Of a stretch of 64,000 bases of DNA, positions 8,475 to 16,515 are shown piece after piece. The stretch is taken from positions 35,649 to 99,648 of the forward strand of contig MSYE01000182.1 in the NCBI GenBank assembly GCA_002176905.1. The letters run 5' to 3'. The stretch comes from a bacterium F11 (GTDB lineage: Bacteria; Elusimicrobiota; Elusimicrobia; F11). The position numbers and the translations under genes were made by a program. Numbering within the stretch: position 1 is the stretch's first letter; each line of letters starts with the position of its first letter. The notes beneath the pieces were generated by a model. That model made no database searches. It was given only the letters and a program-made list of their open reading frames with translations, and was not told the origin of the DNA.

Positions 8475-9794
8475 TTAAGAGGTCTTTCCTTTTATTGGGA
8501 CTTTTGAGAAATCTGTTCCAAGAACGATAAATTCAAATCCATACGGAACCCATCTTTCTGATTTTAGTTTGTTGTGGGTATCGAAAAACATTTTTCTTCT
8601 CATCAAAGGGGCTATCTCATCAGGATTGAGCGACAAATATTCTTTATGGGGCGTCAAAAGGATGGCCATATCAGCATCCTGAAAGGTGTCTTTGAGGTTT
8701 GATAACGGATAGGGACCTGATTTGACATGGGGTTCATAGATAGAAAAGGTCAGTTTTGGATGCTTGGTCTTTAGCTGTTCGATAATTTGAATGGCAGGAG
8801 ATTCCCGAATATCATCAACATCCCCCTTGTAAGCCAGTCCGAGAATGGCCAACTTCGGTTTTTCAATTCCCTCAATAAGGGATCCAATGATCTCAACCAC
8901 TTTGCTGGGCATTTGATCATTGACACCACGAGCGGTTTGCACCAATTTCGCATCAGATGGGAACTTCTCCACAATAAACCAGGGATCAACGCTGATACAA
9001 TGCCCCCCCACACCCGGTCCGGGACGATGAACGTTAACACGGGGATGGCGATTGGCCAGCTCAATAACCTCCCACACACTAATTCCAAGCTTTTGACATA
9101 CAACGGAGATTTCATTGGCCAATGCAATATTGACGTCTCGAAAAGTGTTTTCAAGCAGCTTGACCATCTCCGCCACCGTTGGGTCGGTTAAGAATATATT
9201 TCCAGATACAAAAGATTTATATAGAGCCTTTGTCTTCTCAGCCCAAGTCTGGTCTATGGCTCCCACAATGCGATCGTTTTCAATCAGTTCCTTCAATGCC
9301 TGCCCTGGGATCACCCTTTCGGGACAATAAGCAACACCGATATCGGTAACGGGCAGAAATCCCACCTTCTTAACCAATGGGATCACCAAATCGCGGGTGG
9401 TTCCGGGTGGAGAGGTTGACTCCAAAATAATGAGATTCCCTTTCTTCAAATGAGGAAGAATTGACTCAATGGCCTTTTCAACAAAAGACATATCAGCTTT
9501 GGGAATTTTTTCATTTTCTACTGAAATAGATGGCGTGGGAACAGCGACAACAAACACATCCGCAGGAGCCGGAGTGGTACCCAATTGAAGATTTCCAGAA
9601 GAAAGGGCAGCCTTTACAACAGTTGATAAACCTGGTTCCTCAATATGAATTTCCCCGGCTTTAAGGGTATTTATGACATCCGCATTGTTATCAACCCCAT
9701 ACACTTTGTGGCCATTTGTTGCAAAAAGAGTGGCGGTGGGGAGACCAATATAGCCCAACCCTAACACACATATCTTTTCTTTTTTACTTCCCAT
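8475..9794 (-). CDS. wecC: UDP-N-acetyl-D-mannosamine dehydrogenase (WecC type)
   Basis: This 439-residue UDP-sugar dehydrogenase has NAD motif GLGYIGLP (about residues 12-19), PTPS, ESTSPPGTT, the YCPERVIPGQ stretch characteristic of the WecC/CapL branch, and the catalytic cysteine in GVGGHCISVDPWF. It oxidises UDP-ManNAc (or a related UDP-HexNAc) twice to the uronic acid. The epimerase WecB is not seen nearby. It is distinct from the UDP-glucose dehydrogenase at 41421-42740, whose motifs are SNPEFLKEGSA and GGSCFPKD. It lies in the polysaccharide operon, 30 bases downstream of the DUF4910 gene, and probably supplies an acidic amino-sugar for the glycan. Confidence 0.92.
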   Translation of the reverse strand: MGSKKEKICVLGLGYIGLPTATLFATNGHKVYGVDNNADVINTLKAGEIHIEEPGLSTVVKAALSSGNLQLGTTPAPADVFVVAVPTPSISVENEKIPKADMSFVEKAIESILPHLKKGNLIILESTSPPGTTRDLVIPLVKKVGFLPVTDIGVAYCPERVIPGQALKELIENDRIVGAIDQTWAEKTKALYKSFVSGNIFLTDPTVAEMVKLLENTFRDVNIALANEISVVCQKLGISVWEVIELANRHPRVNVHRPGPGVGGHCISVDPWFIVEKFPSDAKLVQTARGVNDQMPSKVVEIIGSLIEGIEKPKLAILGLAYKGDVDDIRESPAIQIIEQLKTKHPKLTFSIYEPHVKSGPYPLSNLKDTFQDADMAILLTPHKEYLSLNPDEIAPLMRRKMFFDTHNKLKSERWVPYGFEFIVLGTDFSKVPIKGKTS

Positions 9795-9824
9795 ATTGTC
9801 CTCGTGATCCCTGAAATATTATAG

Positions 9825-11144
9825 CTAACGGTAACGCTCGAAAGAGGATACCGGCGCCAAATCCACAAGATCTTTTTCCTCAAATTTCTTCAAATGATCC
9901 AACAATTGATTAAAAGGAACGTTAAAGATTTGGGCGATTTCAAAGATTGTTCGCTTTCCATCAAAATACCGTAACAACCCATCCTGCAACTGACCCAACC
10001 TTAAATCTTCGAGTTTGATTTTCTTTTTTACAACGGGATCTGGCCTCTCTATATAAAGATTGTATTTTGGATTTGACAGGGCAATTAATCCCTTAAATTT
10101 CCGCTGGATGGTCCGATCCTGTTCAAAAATCATCACCATGTCCTTTAAAACCTCCAAAGACTCGTTAATTTTATCGGGTGACATAATTTTTACATTATCT
10201 TCACTGGTGTGATACTCTTTGTAAGGCCATCGTGAAATGGACACCATTGGCATCTCAACGCCTGGCGCCTCCCAGACTGTTTCATCATTTCCAACAACGG
10301 TCCGAAAATCGCCCACCTTCAACTTGGATTGGTATTTCCTTAAAACATATTCACTTACTTTATCAATGATGCTTTGGCCGGTAAAACTCTTCTGTAGAAC
10401 CCAAGGTGTTTTTGACCCGATCATCTCCACAAAAACACCCAATTTAAGTCGAGCCAAATCCTCCGGAGATAAACTGTTTATATAAAAAACTGTTCCAATG
10501 TGTTCGGGCCCAATCACACCTCGATAACTGAAATTTGTCTTCCTCCCTTTCAACCATTTAAACAGTTCCAAAATTACCATCACGCCTGCCAATCCATCGT
10601 TGGCCTGACACGTGTGACAGGTATGGGCATTAAAAACCAGGGTCTCGGGGGAAGCCCCTTCATGATGCAATTCTCCTACCACCATTTCGTCTTTAATAAA
10701 ATCGGTATCCAAATCTATTTGATAATTTCCAGAGGTCCATTTTCGACATATATCATACGGAACGCAAAATCCCCAATGCTTGGCCCAGGGCCGATAATTG
10801 TTCATACAGTGATAGGCATAGGCCTTGGGAAACTTCTTTGTGAAAAAGAGATGTTGATCCAATACTTTTTTTGAGACAGTTCCATTAAAAGGAGATGAAT
10901 ATCCCGCAACAGCCATGGGATGGACCATCCCATCAAAAAGAACTTTCCCATTTTTTCTTATCACCGCCTTCTTAACGACCCATTTATGAGGAATGATCCA
11001 TCCGTTGTGTTCAATACCGGTTGGAAATCGTTTTATTTCAAAGGGAACAACCGACTGCAACATATCAAGCGTCGTTTTGTTCCCTTCTTGGGAAACCCCT
11101 AAGTTAAGCTTTAAAATATCATCTAACAAATTCAGATCAATCAT
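9825..11144 (-). CDS. DUF4910 aminopeptidase-like protein
   Basis: This 439-residue protein belongs to the DUF2172/DUF4910 family, which has a zinc-aminopeptidase (M28-like) core. The metal site is recognisable as NAHTCHTCQANDGLAG near residue 190, with further ligand regions IGPEHIGT and VGNDETVWE. The N-terminal IEHNGWIIPHKWVVKKA matches the DUF2172 insert, and the last ~90 residues look like a small winged-helix tail (FNVPFNQLLDHL). Members are common in polysaccharide and secondary-metabolite loci, but the substrate is unknown; a peptidase, or a deacylase acting on an amino-sugar, are both possible. Its ATG overlaps the stop of the upstream methyltransferase by four bases (ATGA). It is the last gene of an eight-gene coupled chain. 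Confidence 0.85.
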   Translation of the reverse strand: MIDLNLLDDILKLNLGVSQEGNKTTLDMLQSVVPFEIKRFPTGIEHNGWIIPHKWVVKKAVIRKNGKVLFDGMVHPMAVAGYSSPFNGTVSKKVLDQHLFFTKKFPKAYAYHCMNNYRPWAKHWGFCVPYDICRKWTSGNYQIDLDTDFIKDEMVVGELHHEGASPETLVFNAHTCHTCQANDGLAGVMVILELFKWLKGRKTNFSYRGVIGPEHIGTVFYINSLSPEDLARLKLGVFVEMIGSKTPWVLQKSFTGQSIIDKVSEYVLRKYQSKLKVGDFRTVVGNDETVWEAPGVEMPMVSISRWPYKEYHTSEDNVKIMSPDKINESLEVLKDMVMIFEQDRTIQRKFKGLIALSNPKYNLYIERPDPVVKKKIKLEDLRLGQLQDGLLRYFDGKRTIFEIAQIFNVPFNQLLDHLKKFEEKDLVDLAPVSSFERYR

Positions 11145-12322
11145 AAGGAAACCTCATTCAGGGGCTTAAGTTCCATCAAATTCCAAAGCGGGAATTCCTT
11201 TGCGAAAGAATATCCTCTTGGATCTGTCTTTTCATAAGCAGGATTTGGTGTTAAATCCTCCATCCAAGTAACGGAAAATCCTCCCTTGGCAAAGGATTGA
11301 ACAATCTCGCTCATTGTTCCGGTGACATGAAACCGGCGATTCAGATATTCCGTCCGGATGGTAAAAGGCCTATCGGTATCTCCCAACCAAGGAAGAAGCC
11401 AAAATACTGGATGAGGTTCCACGCTAATAAAGGTCCCATTTGGCTTCAAGATTCTCCTAATGTCTCTTAAAAGAACTGATAAATCCGCCTCTGGATTGGG
11501 AACCGGAGAGACATGATAAAAAAGAAGCGCATCACTGATAAAAACAAAATCAGCAAATCCGTCTTGTATGTTTTTCATTGCGTCCGGCTTCCCCACTTCA
11601 GCAACGTCAAATTGGGCCCGAGGATGAGACATCCCCTTCGCCATTTCAATGTATTTTTTATTCGGATCAATTCCAAGAACCAATTTTGCATACTCCGCCA
11701 TTTTATTGGAATAGTAGCCAATCCCACATCCAATATCGACCACGGTGCTTTCGGGAGAAAACCGTCGCTTAAAATAAGATTTCAAGGAGTGGTCTTGAAC
11801 AGCTCCATAGAGGTTGTTCCGAACAGATTTATAATCTTCTGTGAATTTTTGATGTACCCACCACTTTCCTGGATCGACCCGTTGCTTCAACATCAACTCT
11901 TGCCCCATTTGCTGGTGAAAATTCCCCAAATTCTCAGAGTCCAAGAATGATGTCTTTAATTTTCCACGGGATCGGTATTCTTTTTCGTTTGCTATCAAAA
12001 TGAAATATTTCTCCAGCAAGGCTATCAGCTCCCCCCCATTTAGTGACAAAGGCGATGGCCATTGTTTGGGTTCTCTCCTGTAACGTGTGGGATCAGCAAG
12101 GAGCCCCTCTGAATTGGAAAAGAAAGACACCTCCCAAGCCTGAAATGGTCCGCTGCTCAAAAGGTTCCCCTCTTTGCCTTTCTCTTTTCCTTCGACTTCA
12201 CGCAAGAATTTCACCCCATCCGAGTCAAGCATGACACAGGTTCGGGCAAACACATTCATGATAAGCCAAAGGCCTTTTTGCTCAGGAAAAATCGCGATGT
12301 CTTTAGGAACGATATAGATAAT
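11141..12322 (-). CDS. SAM-dependent methyltransferase, probable ATT start
   Basis: About 393 residues if started at ATT 12322-12320. The C-terminal half is a class I methyltransferase with motif I VVDIGCGIGYYS, the acidic residue in LGIDPNKKY, and a post-motif VFISDALLFYH. The first standard start in frame is the ATG at 12259, yet coding-like sequence extends upstream (YIVPKDIAIFPEQKGLWLI) with no ATG, GTG or TTG before the AAC(3) gene ends. The ATT overlaps the TAA of that gene by one base (TAATT), the same arrangement as the TAATG used at 28672, with AAGGGAG just before it. Every other junction in this part of the operon is a short stop/start overlap, which favours the ATT. Substrate unknown; O-, N- or C-methylation of the module product is plausible. 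Confidence 0.75.
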   Translation of the reverse strand: MIYIVPKDIAIFPEQKGLWLIMNVFARTCVMLDSDGVKFLREVEGKEKGKEGNLLSSGPFQAWEVSFFSNSEGLLADPTRYRREPKQWPSPLSLNGGELIALLEKYFILIANEKEYRSRGKLKTSFLDSENLGNFHQQMGQELMLKQRVDPGKWWVHQKFTEDYKSVRNNLYGAVQDHSLKSYFKRRFSPESTVVDIGCGIGYYSNKMAEYAKLVLGIDPNKKYIEMAKGMSHPRAQFDVAEVGKPDAMKNIQDGFADFVFISDALLFYHVSPVPNPEADLSVLLRDIRRILKPNGTFISVEPHPVFWLLPWLGDTDRPFTIRTEYLNRRFHVTGTMSEIVQSFAKGGFSVTWMEDLTPNPAYEKTDPRGYSFAKEFPLWNLMELKPLNEVSL

Positions 12323-13197
12323 TAACTCCCTTTTCCCAAACGAATATGTTCGGGAATGTATTTACCTGTGCTGCCATCCATGGGGATCTCACCAGGCACA
12401 AATTCTGGTTTCTGAACACAAAAATAGTAATTGTTTTCTTGGACCTTTTTGGCACCTTCCTCATAAATCTTTTTGGTGGAGGAAAGGTAATAAATCCATC
12501 CCCTCCCAATGGATCCCTTTTGAATGTAGCCTTTGTCTTCCAGATGGGTTTCAAAGGGCTTGGGGTTTTCCGAAATCTTAAACCGTGGATCGCGATAGCG
12601 AACACAAGATACAATGGGATAAGGAACAGGAACACCGTCCTCATAGACCGGTGTTGTGTAAATTTTATTGTAGAAATGAGGAACACCAAAGCGGGCTTGA
12701 ATATATATCACAAATGTGAAGGCCTGACTCGGTCTGAGACCCAAAAAACACATTTTGCTGTCATAATCATATAGCTTTTCCCATGGGGATCCAGCACCAT
12801 ATCCCGAACCGGATGGTTCATGACAAATACTCTTTGCAAGAGGTCCGACACCTGTAACAGAACTCAAGGGATTAAACGACCGAACGGATTCAGGCAAGCT
12901 GGTTATGTATTGACTAAAAACGCCCTGCCCCCGATCAACTGGACTTTTCCTGCAATCAAATGGTGTACCAAACCGCGCATAATCATCAAATGAAGTGGGT
13001 ACCGTTAGGGTCCCCTCTTTACCCAAAACCTCGCGGAAGGCCTTTAGAACAAATTTTGGGGTATCTCTTAAGGGGACATCGGCCATGGTTCCCAACGGGA
13101 ACAAGGCACTGTGGACATGAACAACATCTCCCTTTTTAAGGCCCATCTCCTGGAGAACCCTAACAAGATCAGAATATGTGTAATCCCCTTTTGTCAT
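12322..13197 (-). CDS. AAC(3)-family N-acyltransferase
   Basis: This 291-residue protein is of the aminoglycoside 3-N-acetyltransferase fold. Visible marks are DVVHVHSALFPLG near the N-terminus, GTLTVPTSFDDYARFGTPFD, SVRSFNPLSSVTGVGP and YGAGSPWEKLYDYD, which line the acyl-CoA and acceptor pockets in the family. Members outside resistance act as N-acyltransferases on amino-sugars or natural products. It directly follows the acyl carrier protein gene with a four-base overlap, so it may take its acyl group from that ACP rather than from acetyl-CoA. A role in antibiotic resistance is unlikely in this context. The acceptor could be an amino group made by one of the aminotransferases in the operon (inference). 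Confidence 0.85.
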   Translation of the reverse strand: MTKGDYTYSDLVRVLQEMGLKKGDVVHVHSALFPLGTMADVPLRDTPKFVLKAFREVLGKEGTLTVPTSFDDYARFGTPFDCRKSPVDRGQGVFSQYITSLPESVRSFNPLSSVTGVGPLAKSICHEPSGSGYGAGSPWEKLYDYDSKMCFLGLRPSQAFTFVIYIQARFGVPHFYNKIYTTPVYEDGVPVPYPIVSCVRYRDPRFKISENPKPFETHLEDKGYIQKGSIGRGWIYYLSSTKKIYEEGAKKVQENNYYFCVQKPEFVPGEIPMDGSTGKYIPEHIRLGKGS

Positions 13198-13457
13198 ACT
13201 TTTTTTAATTTGGATTCCAAGATCTCTAACAAACCGCCAATCGTTTTAAATTTGGGATTCTCAAGATCCTCATTATCCAAACGGAATTCGAATTCTGATT
13301 CAATCTTGGTAATTAGCTCCACAACGCCAAAAGAATCTATCAGTCCCGTCATAATATAGTCACATGCCAGTTTTTCGTTCTCCGAATTTCCCGGTATGGA
13401 TCCAAATTGGGAAAAGTAATCCAACAAGAACTCTTTTGGATTTTTTGGGATACTCAT
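13194..13457 (-). CDS. Acyl carrier protein
   Basis: This 87-residue protein has a single carrier domain. The phosphopantetheine site is GLIDSFGVVEL with the modified serine at residue 42, and the third helix region (FRLDNEDLENPKFKTIGGL) fits. It is not the fatty-acid ACP in context: no fab genes are near. Instead it lies between a cyclase-family hydrolase and an AAC(3)-type acyltransferase, with four-base overlaps on both sides, and downstream of an acyl-AMP ligase. The likely job is to carry one acyl group activated by that ligase, comparable in logic to the BtrI/BtrJ/BtrH side-chain system of butirosin. The holo-ACP synthase must be encoded elsewhere. Confidence 0.92.
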   Translation of the reverse strand: MSIPKNPKEFLLDYFSQFGSIPGNSENEKLACDYIMTGLIDSFGVVELITKIESEFEFRLDNEDLENPKFKTIGGLLEILESKLKKV

Positions 13458-14131
13458 TTACTCCTCCTTTCTTTTTCAATAGCAAAACATCTTGCCGCTG
13501 CGCCATCTCCCTTCACTATCCTTAATGGAGCGACGATCAATTCAACTTCCGGTCCTTCAAGTTGGTTCAAATTGCACAAGTATTCTACAAGAACAACATT
13601 CTTTCCCAAAAATATCTTATGAATGGGCGAATCGTTATCTGAATGAAATCCATTTTTGGGGTTGTCCGGCATGGGGGTATCATACCCCACCAATTTGATT
13701 CCTTTCTCCACAAGCCATTTGGCGGCCTCTTCTGAAAAGAAAGGATGATCAGGATAATAATCAGATTTCCCCCAATGATCAGACCAGTCAAACCGAACCA
13801 AGATTCGCTCTGGCTTTTTGTCCCCTATTTGCGATTTAAAATCCTTAATTCCCATTTCTTGTTTGGGATTGGCGTAAGAGAAATCCAATAGAAGGGCTGG
13901 ACCTACCAATATATCAATTGGAATCTCATCAATTGTTCTACCACCAGGGATAAAATGCTGAGGGGCATCGACATGCGTACCTGTATGGGTTCCGAAAACG
14001 ACTTTTCTGGTTTCCCGTTTTTCGACTTCGTGACGGCCCAACACGTTTATCTCGACTTTGGGGTGCCAATGAACAGGGAAAACCGTCATCCCTTCATGAA
14101 TAGGAAAAGACAGATCAACAATTTTCTTCAT
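13454..14131 (-). CDS. Cyclase/kynurenine formamidase-like metal hydrolase
   Basis: This 225-residue protein belongs to the PF04199 cyclase family. It starts VDLSFPIHEGMTVFP and carries the metal-binding signature GTHTGTHVDAPQHF at about residues 47-60, then GYDTPMPDNPKNGF and a C-terminal AAPLRIVKGDGA-type strand. Characterised members hydrolyse N-formylkynurenine or cyclic amides/imides with zinc or manganese. Here there is no tryptophan-degradation context; position between the VOC protein and the ACP with four-base overlaps points to a step in making or trimming an acyl group or lactone. The length is typical and the gene appears intact. Confidence 0.87.
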   Translation of the reverse strand: MKKIVDLSFPIHEGMTVFPVHWHPKVEINVLGRHEVEKRETRKVVFGTHTGTHVDAPQHFIPGGRTIDEIPIDILVGPALLLDFSYANPKQEMGIKDFKSQIGDKKPERILVRFDWSDHWGKSDYYPDHPFFSEEAAKWLVEKGIKLVGYDTPMPDNPKNGFHSDNDSPIHKIFLGKNVVLVEYLCNLNQLEGPEVELIVAPLRIVKGDGAAARCFAIEKERRSK

Positions 14132-14943
14132 TTACCGACCTCCACCAATTCAACAAATTCGTTTCCTGGTCCCTGAAATACCTCGACCAATAATTTCTTG
14201 TTGTTAATTCCAATTTTAAAGGGACAGGTTGAATCTTTGGCCCCTGCTTCAAACAATCGGTCCCGGTCTTTTTCAAGTTGCGTCGTAATAAAAGCCAAAC
14301 AAGAAAATCCGGAATTATCAAGTTTCACAGGTGCAATTTCCTTTTTTTGATCAACCAGAACCATCTCTGTTGACCAGCTGGAAATGGGAGCGTAAAATTT
14401 CAATCTCAACCATTTCCCCTGTTTCCCAGAATTCGATTGCGTGTCCATCTTAAAGCCCAAACCCTTTTCCCAAAAATCCCTGGATTCCTCAAAGCGATCT
14501 GTCCTTATCAAAAGGCTCCTAATGATCATTTTTGATGAATCTGAATCTTTTTCCCACCAAAAAGGGATTTTAAGGTGTGACCAGACACCAAGTATAGAAT
14601 TTTTTGAAATTCCCGAATCTTTCCATATTCTGGCCAATTTCTCATCTTCCTCATGATTCAAACTCCACTGATCAAGGTTTCCTGTCCAATGAACCTCATA
14701 ATTTGAAGGGCCTTCTTTTGGCTCGCTGCCATGATCGATAAGCTCAATAGGAATACCACGGTCTTTTGTCAACAAAGCCAATGAATGTCCCTTTTGATAA
14801 AAATTCAAAAATTTCTTTTTTCCCTCATTATTGGGAGCATCTTTTTCCAGAAAAACCAACTCAAAACCTTTTTCCCGTAATTTTGCCGAATCAGCGTCGA
14901 CATTCGCACACGACAAGGTTAAATGACTAACACCAATTATCAT
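14128..14943 (-). CDS. VOC-superfamily (glyoxalase-like) protein
   Basis: This 271-residue protein is made of two betaalphabetabetabeta halves. The first begins IIGVSHLTLSCANVDADSAKLREKGFE and the second RSLLIRTDRFEESRDFWEKGLGFK, both classic vicinal-oxygen-chelate openings; the metal ligand His7 is in place and a Glu occurs in the terminal VEVFQGPGNEFVEL. VOC enzymes act as epimerases, dioxygenases, lyases or thiol transferases, so the exact reaction cannot be read from the sequence. Between an acyl-AMP ligase and a cyclase-family hydrolase it could epimerise or open a small 2-oxo or 3-oxo acyl intermediate. It overlaps both neighbours by four bases. Confidence 0.85.
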   Translation of the reverse strand: MIIGVSHLTLSCANVDADSAKLREKGFELVFLEKDAPNNEGKKKFLNFYQKGHSLALLTKDRGIPIELIDHGSEPKEGPSNYEVHWTGNLDQWSLNHEEDEKLARIWKDSGISKNSILGVWSHLKIPFWWEKDSDSSKMIIRSLLIRTDRFEESRDFWEKGLGFKMDTQSNSGKQGKWLRLKFYAPISSWSTEMVLVDQKKEIAPVKLDNSGFSCLAFITTQLEKDRDRLFEAGAKDSTCPFKIGINNKKLLVEVFQGPGNEFVELVEVGK

Positions 14944-16515
14944 TGTTTTATCTGAGCAAACTTTTCCCTTAAAATGTTCTTTTTAACCTTCCCATTGACC
15001 GTCACAGGAAATGATTCCACCTCAAAATACTTCGAAGGAATAGAATCTGGATTCAACATTCTTTTACAAAGTTCTCTGATCGTTTCTATTTCAATTGAAA
15101 ACTCAAAACCTGGTTTTAATTTTATGGCTGCCACCACCTCTTCGCCAAAGAAATCGTTGGGGATTCCCACCACCGCGACCTGCTCAACAGACTGATGATG
15201 CAGGATGGTTTCTTCAACGGCCTTGGGACTAACGTTCATTCCACCATGAATAATCAAATCTTTTTTCCGCCCGGTGATAAATATATTTCCCTCAGAATCC
15301 CGGCACCCCACATCTCCCGTTGGAAACCAATCATAGGGATCTGTGTCAGAAGGATTGTTTGTTTTTTCATCCAGGTATCCCATCATCTTAAAGGGAGTTT
15401 GAATCCATATTTCACCTTCCTTTCCCCCCGTAACTTCTTCGCCGTCATCCCTCATAAATTTGATATTTATTCCTTCTAAAAGACGACCAACACTTCCCCC
15501 CATCCGTTTGTTTCTTGGTGTGTTTGCTGTGATAAAAAGCAATTCCGATAGTCCATAACTTTCCATTAATTCTTTCGTGTATTTTTCCTCAAAATCTCTT
15601 TTTGTTTTCTGGGGAAGAGCTGCGGTACCCACACATACCGTCCGAACCTTATTTTGACAATAAATGGGCGCATCAAGATTCCGATCAACTCTTAAAAGAG
15701 TGGCCAAGATCGTGGGGGTCATCCAAAATGTATTGGCATCATGCTTCATCGCATCCTTCCAAAAAGTCAGAATCGCCAGAGGGTCAAACGCACGGGTCAA
15801 AACAACACTTCCTCCTGCCACAAAAGGACAAAGAAGCAAGTTCAAAAATCCAGCCATATAAGACATGGGAAGAATGTGATAAAAACGGCTTTTTGAGTCA
15901 AAATCCATATGCTTATTAAAAACCCGTGAATTCTCAAGCAGATTAAAGGCAGAATGGGGAACGCCCTTCGGTCGACTCGTTGTCCCTGATGTAAAGGTTA
16001 TGGACAATATCTGGTCTTTTTTAAGGGGATAAACAGAAATGGGAAGAAATTGCGATTTCTCATCAGAATCATCAGTATTTCCGATTTGAAGTCCATCCTT
16101 ATTATTACCCCCCTCATTTAGGAGGGAAATTAAAAGCCCCCCCCCCTACCTTAACATCAATACTACTGTCTTTGAGGGTATTTGATGTTTTCTGGGAATA
16201 AATGAGCAATTTGGCACCAGAATGGTCCAAAATATACTGGATTTCATCTCGATGCAATTGGGGATTAATAGGGACGATGGTGACCCCAAAAATAAGGCAG
16301 GTAAAATAAAGAAAGACAAATTCAGCCGAATTTGGAAGGAGAACAGCAATCCGATCTTGAGAATAAATTCCCCTATTATTCAACAGTTGGATGAATTTGA
16401 CACATTTCTTATAAATATCGCCGTATGTATAGGCTCTGTCTGTTTGAGCATCAATAAGATATATCTGATTTCGTCTCTTCTCAAATATTCTCTTAATCTC
16501 ATCTTCATTTATCAT
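14940..16515 (-). pseudogene. Acyl-CoA synthetase/acyl-AMP ligase, frame broken at a G10 tract
   Basis: This is an ANL-superfamily adenylating enzyme. The 5' part (ATG 16515) encodes a typical N-terminus (YTYGDIYKKC, DRIAVLLPNSAEFVFLY) but ends at TGA 16116-16114 after about 133 residues. The rest, in the neighbouring frame down to 14940, has the P-loop ITFTSGTTSRPKG, ESYGLSEL, YDWFPTGDVG and the hinge ITGRKKDLIIHGG with catalytic Lys in NGKVKK. The break is at ten C on the + strand (16137-16146). With nine, the frames join without any stop, giving about 524 residues, normal for the family. The catalytic parts are well conserved, so this is a recent slip, a phase-variable switch or a sequencing error rather than an old pseudogene. 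It probably loads the ACP two genes downstream. GGAG lies 10 bases before the ATG. Confidence 0.85.
16137..16146. repeat. Homopolymer tract C10 (G10 on coding strand)
   Basis: Ten consecutive C on the + strand lie inside the acyl-AMP ligase gene. It is the longest G/C run I found in the window; deletion of one base restores the full gene. Comparable but in-frame runs are C9 at 48323-48331 in trpA, C8 at 54469-54476 in trpE and C8 at 8426-8433 in rfbD. Confidence 0.95.

Noticed and set aside
12322..13197. Aminoglycoside resistance gene
   Set aside because: The AAC(3) fold is clear, but the gene is coupled to an ACP and acyl-activation genes inside a polysaccharide operon, with no mobile-element signs.
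13454..14131. Kynurenine formamidase of tryptophan breakdown
   Set aside because: Only the family signature fits; no kynurenine pathway genes are near and the neighbours are acyl-module genes.
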